Positions 63,101 through 64,000 of a stretch of DNA of 64,000 nucleotides are shown piece by piece. The position numbers were made by a program, and so were the translations under genes. Numbering within the stretch: position 1 is the first letter of the stretch; each line of letters starts with the position of its first letter. The notes below the pieces were generated by a model. That model saw only the letters and a program-made list of their open reading frames with translations. It did not search any database and was not told where the DNA came from. This DNA is from Bacteroidia bacterium (lineage in GTDB: Bacteria; Bacteroidota; Bacteroidia; Flavobacteriales; Flavobacteriaceae), in contig JAUIBP010000004.1 of NCBI GenBank assembly GCA_030427735.1, forward strand, positions 248,001 through 312,000, written 5' to 3'.

Positions 63101-63509
63101 AAGTTGATAGGCCATCAAAAGGAATAAAACTAGAGGTCGCTGTGGGTTGCGACAGTTTATATAATTTTTGCTGATTGCTGATATCCGATAGGATGATGTT
63201 TTCGTCTAACTGTTTATAGGTTTTTGTTAAAAAATCAGGGAATTTTAAATACGATATTTGTATAGAATCTTCGCTGATGGGTTGTTTAAGGTACAGCATG
63301 GCATTCGGAAAATCTACATGGTAAAAACTGCTGTCTATTGTTTGGTTTTGAAGCGTTTTAAGATGAAACCAATGCGGATTGATACTCACACTATCTATAA
63401 CTATTGTGTCTGTAACGGCCATTGTTTTTGTTTTGTAATTAGAGTTGGTTTCTTGCGCTAAGGCAAAAAAACTCATACAAAAGCATATTACGGTGGCTAT
63501 TAATTTCAT
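60105..63509 (-). CDS. Large outer-membrane protein, unknown, beta-rich
   Basis: A 1134-residue protein with signal peptide MKLIATVICFCMSFFALAQ. Residues about 130-350 show GLSTSGSISRGVTVGNNQSS, LRASIQDANIPLQESGYSQ, RWNIRAGDIDLQNTNTRF and YVNGVALERGENNDYIIDYN, a set like those of large secretion or gliding proteins such as SprA, but far shorter. The rest is repeating amphipathic beta strands ending in VQLKAYF, an outer-membrane barrel. A function is not known. It stands alone, convergent with the candidate RNA. Proposed: large outer-membrane barrel with an N-terminal periplasmic domain. Confidence 0.75.
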   Translation of the reverse strand: MKLIATVICFCMSFFALAQETNSNYKTKTMAVTDTIVIDSVSINPHWFHLKTLQNQTIDSSFYHVDFPNAMLYLKQPISEDSIQISYLKFPDFLTKTYKQLDENIILSDISNQQKLYKLSQPTATSSFIPFDGLSTSGSISRGVTVGNNQSSVLNSELDLQITGKLNDKVSLRASIQDANIPLQESGYSQRLDEFDQVFIELFSDRWNIRAGDIDLQNTNTRFANFSKRVQGLLVNTTLGDDSHKTNLFAAGALVRGQFTRTQFTAQEGNQGPYKLRGPNNELYVLIVSGSETVYVNGVALERGENNDYIIDYNAGELIFNSTFPITSEMRITVDFQYSERNYSRLIGYGGGHYQSNTLTLGATVYSESDSKNNPIQQNLSSEQVDILAQAGDDSSKMTSPSATPESYNENRILYKKDTFNNQEVFVFSNNPDDDLYSVTFTNVGENNGDYILANSSAITNIYEYVTPINGVPQGNYAPITQLVAPTKLQIAVINGTYNPTKSTSIYFEGAGSKNDLNLFSDIDDGNNDGFAGSLNLKQNLIKQDSLWHLDAFADVDYIQQNFKTIERLYNAEFNRDWNLENTTGDQTLARSGLQLKHSNTLFFNYQFEHLNYRDTFNGNRHVANGFLQLKNFNVYSQSSILNATSNTSITKFIRSYNRFTYSFGTPWVGAKLNLENNKSQQKITDSLLPESQRFTAYEVFTGIGDSTKVFAKLGYIHRVNDSIKNGQLQQVNTSKTYYLDSRLIQNTQTNLSLYVNYRSLKFVDADTENSLNSRLIYNQNLFKNIVLWNTIYETNSGTLPQQNFTYVEVEPGQGAYTWIDYNNNGIQELEEFELAQFQDEGTYIRVLLPNQVYIKTHQNRFSQTLTLNPQQWTTASPRFKTILSHFYNQTAYLIDRKTRRAGSNFDINPFKTDSDDVLGLQLNFRNVLFYNRGKQRYTTSYTYLNNKTRNILSIGFIENHLQSHQINFNHKFATSWLITLLGSISTTESLSENYISKNYNLDQNQFNPKLTYILNDNMRFDVFYQYTNKSNTIGNFETLEQQKYGASFTMANMQKSAVSGEFNIFSNHFNGNANTPVAYQMLEGLQPGTNYTWHVLAQKKITKFLDLNLSYFGRKTETSNTIHTGNVQLKAYF

Positions 63510-64000
63510 GTGGTATTTAAACTGCTAAACGCTTAAAATATTTTATGGGATCATCGAGATTTAAATATGCTTAAGCTAGTCTTGAGTTTGCCTGTAAGGA
63601 TAATATTGTTGTTCAGTTTATAATTTTGGTTTAAATCTATTATTTTTTTTCAATAGCTACCTAAACGTTTTAAAGAATATGTGGTTTAGTAGTGTGGCTA
63701 TGGGTATTGGATTTTAGGATAGTTTAGAGGGGATTTTGGCCTATTTATAAAGATATTGAAAATCAAGGAAGCAGTAAGGGTGAATGATAAAAATTTGTTT
63801 GAGGCCGACGGAAGGGAGGTTGAGTTATTTTTATCTGTGGCTGAGGGTTCCGTAGTATTTTCTTATATTTTTATAATACGCCTAGATTTTTTTGCTTCGT
63901 TTTTTCATCGATGGAAAAAATGAAAAATTATATGTATTATTGAATTGATTTTTCTGTTAAAAGGCCTTTAAATAATGGTGTAAAAGTAACGCATTATTTA
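63510..64000. other. Non-coding end of the window with repeat-like block
   Basis: This last 491 bases have no credible gene. The part 63790-63930 contains TTTGAGGCCGACGGAAGG, GAGGGTTCCGTAG and the pair GCTTCGTTTTTTCATCGATG / GGAAAAAATGAAAA; from memory similar blocks recur in flavobacterial intergenic DNA. No promoter for the gene at 63509 was clear. Confidence 0.4.

Noticed and set aside
1-64000. CRISPR arrays, rRNA, prophage or transposase genes
   Set aside because: I looked for regular repeats with spacers, rRNA-like stretches and integrase or transposase motifs and found none.

Overview
The window is a stretch of chromosome from a marine-type member of the Flavobacteriaceae (Bacteroidota). 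The evidence is the low-GC, AT-rich intergenic DNA, repeated TAnnTTTG-type -7 promoter boxes, TonB-dependent receptors (TBDRs) with N-terminal carboxypeptidase-regulatory-like domains paired with lipoproteins, an S46 dipeptidyl-peptidase, a Bacteroidota-type three-gene succinate dehydrogenase, and DUF3078/DUF2480/DUF5689/MbnP-type proteins. I see no phage, insertion sequence with a transposase, CRISPR array, rRNA or tRNA. Species cannot be named from the sequence alone.

Layout. 1-4.9 kb: aromatic amino-acid catabolism (end of homogentisate dioxygenase, 4-hydroxyphenylpyruvate dioxygenase, tryptophan 2,3-dioxygenase) with a DUF3108 protein and an M23 lipoprotein. 4.9-6.6 kb: phosphoglucose isomerase. 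6.7-17.8 kb: two paralogous modules, each a TBDR, a surface-type lipoprotein with a choice-of-anchor-J-like region, and an endonuclease/exonuclease/phosphatase (EEP) enzyme, probably for extracellular nucleic acid or phosphoester use. 17.9-21.6 kb: HflX GTPase and an FdhF/YdeP-type molybdopterin oxidoreductase. 21.6-30.3 kb (minus strand): the SUF iron-sulfur cluster operon (SufA-like, SufB, lipoprotein, SufC, SufD, SufS, lipoprotein, SufE, a SufT/PaaD-like protein, DUF2480), then DUF3078. 30.5-37.8 kb: MbnP-like protein, ThiL, alpha/beta hydrolase, an ACT-like protein divergent from aspartate kinase, a small outer-membrane protein, aminopeptidase P. 38.2-43.5 kb: sdhCAB and a membrane-anchored MutS-like ATPase. 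43.6-49.3 kb: beta-propeller phytase and TBDR operon, with a membrane TPR-LuxR regulator beside it. 49.4-55.1 kb: S46 peptidase (DPP11-like), a small secreted protein, omega-amidase-like enzyme, Ig-like lipoprotein, ComF. 55.6-64 kb: glycyl-tRNA synthetase, a small porin-like protein, a divergent flavodoxin/unknown gene pair sharing a palindromic operator, a gene-poor region with a candidate structured ncRNA, and a 1134-residue outer-membrane protein.

How it fits together. Several loci suggest scavenging of phosphate and nucleotides in the sea (TBDR/EEP modules, phytase/TBDR). Iron economy is represented by the SUF operon and a flavodoxin behind a Fur-like palindrome. The TBDR1 promoter and the phytase operon promoter share a similar AT-rich block, which could be a common operator. 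Interspersed inverted-repeat elements sit in several gaps (25.66, 55.2, 57.16 and 63.8 kb). The most interesting undescribed candidates are the duplicated TBDR/lipoprotein/EEP module, the roughly 290-nt RNA candidate at 59.77-60.06 kb with a promoter and terminator but no gene, and the perfect 35-bp operator between the flavodoxin and its divergent partner.
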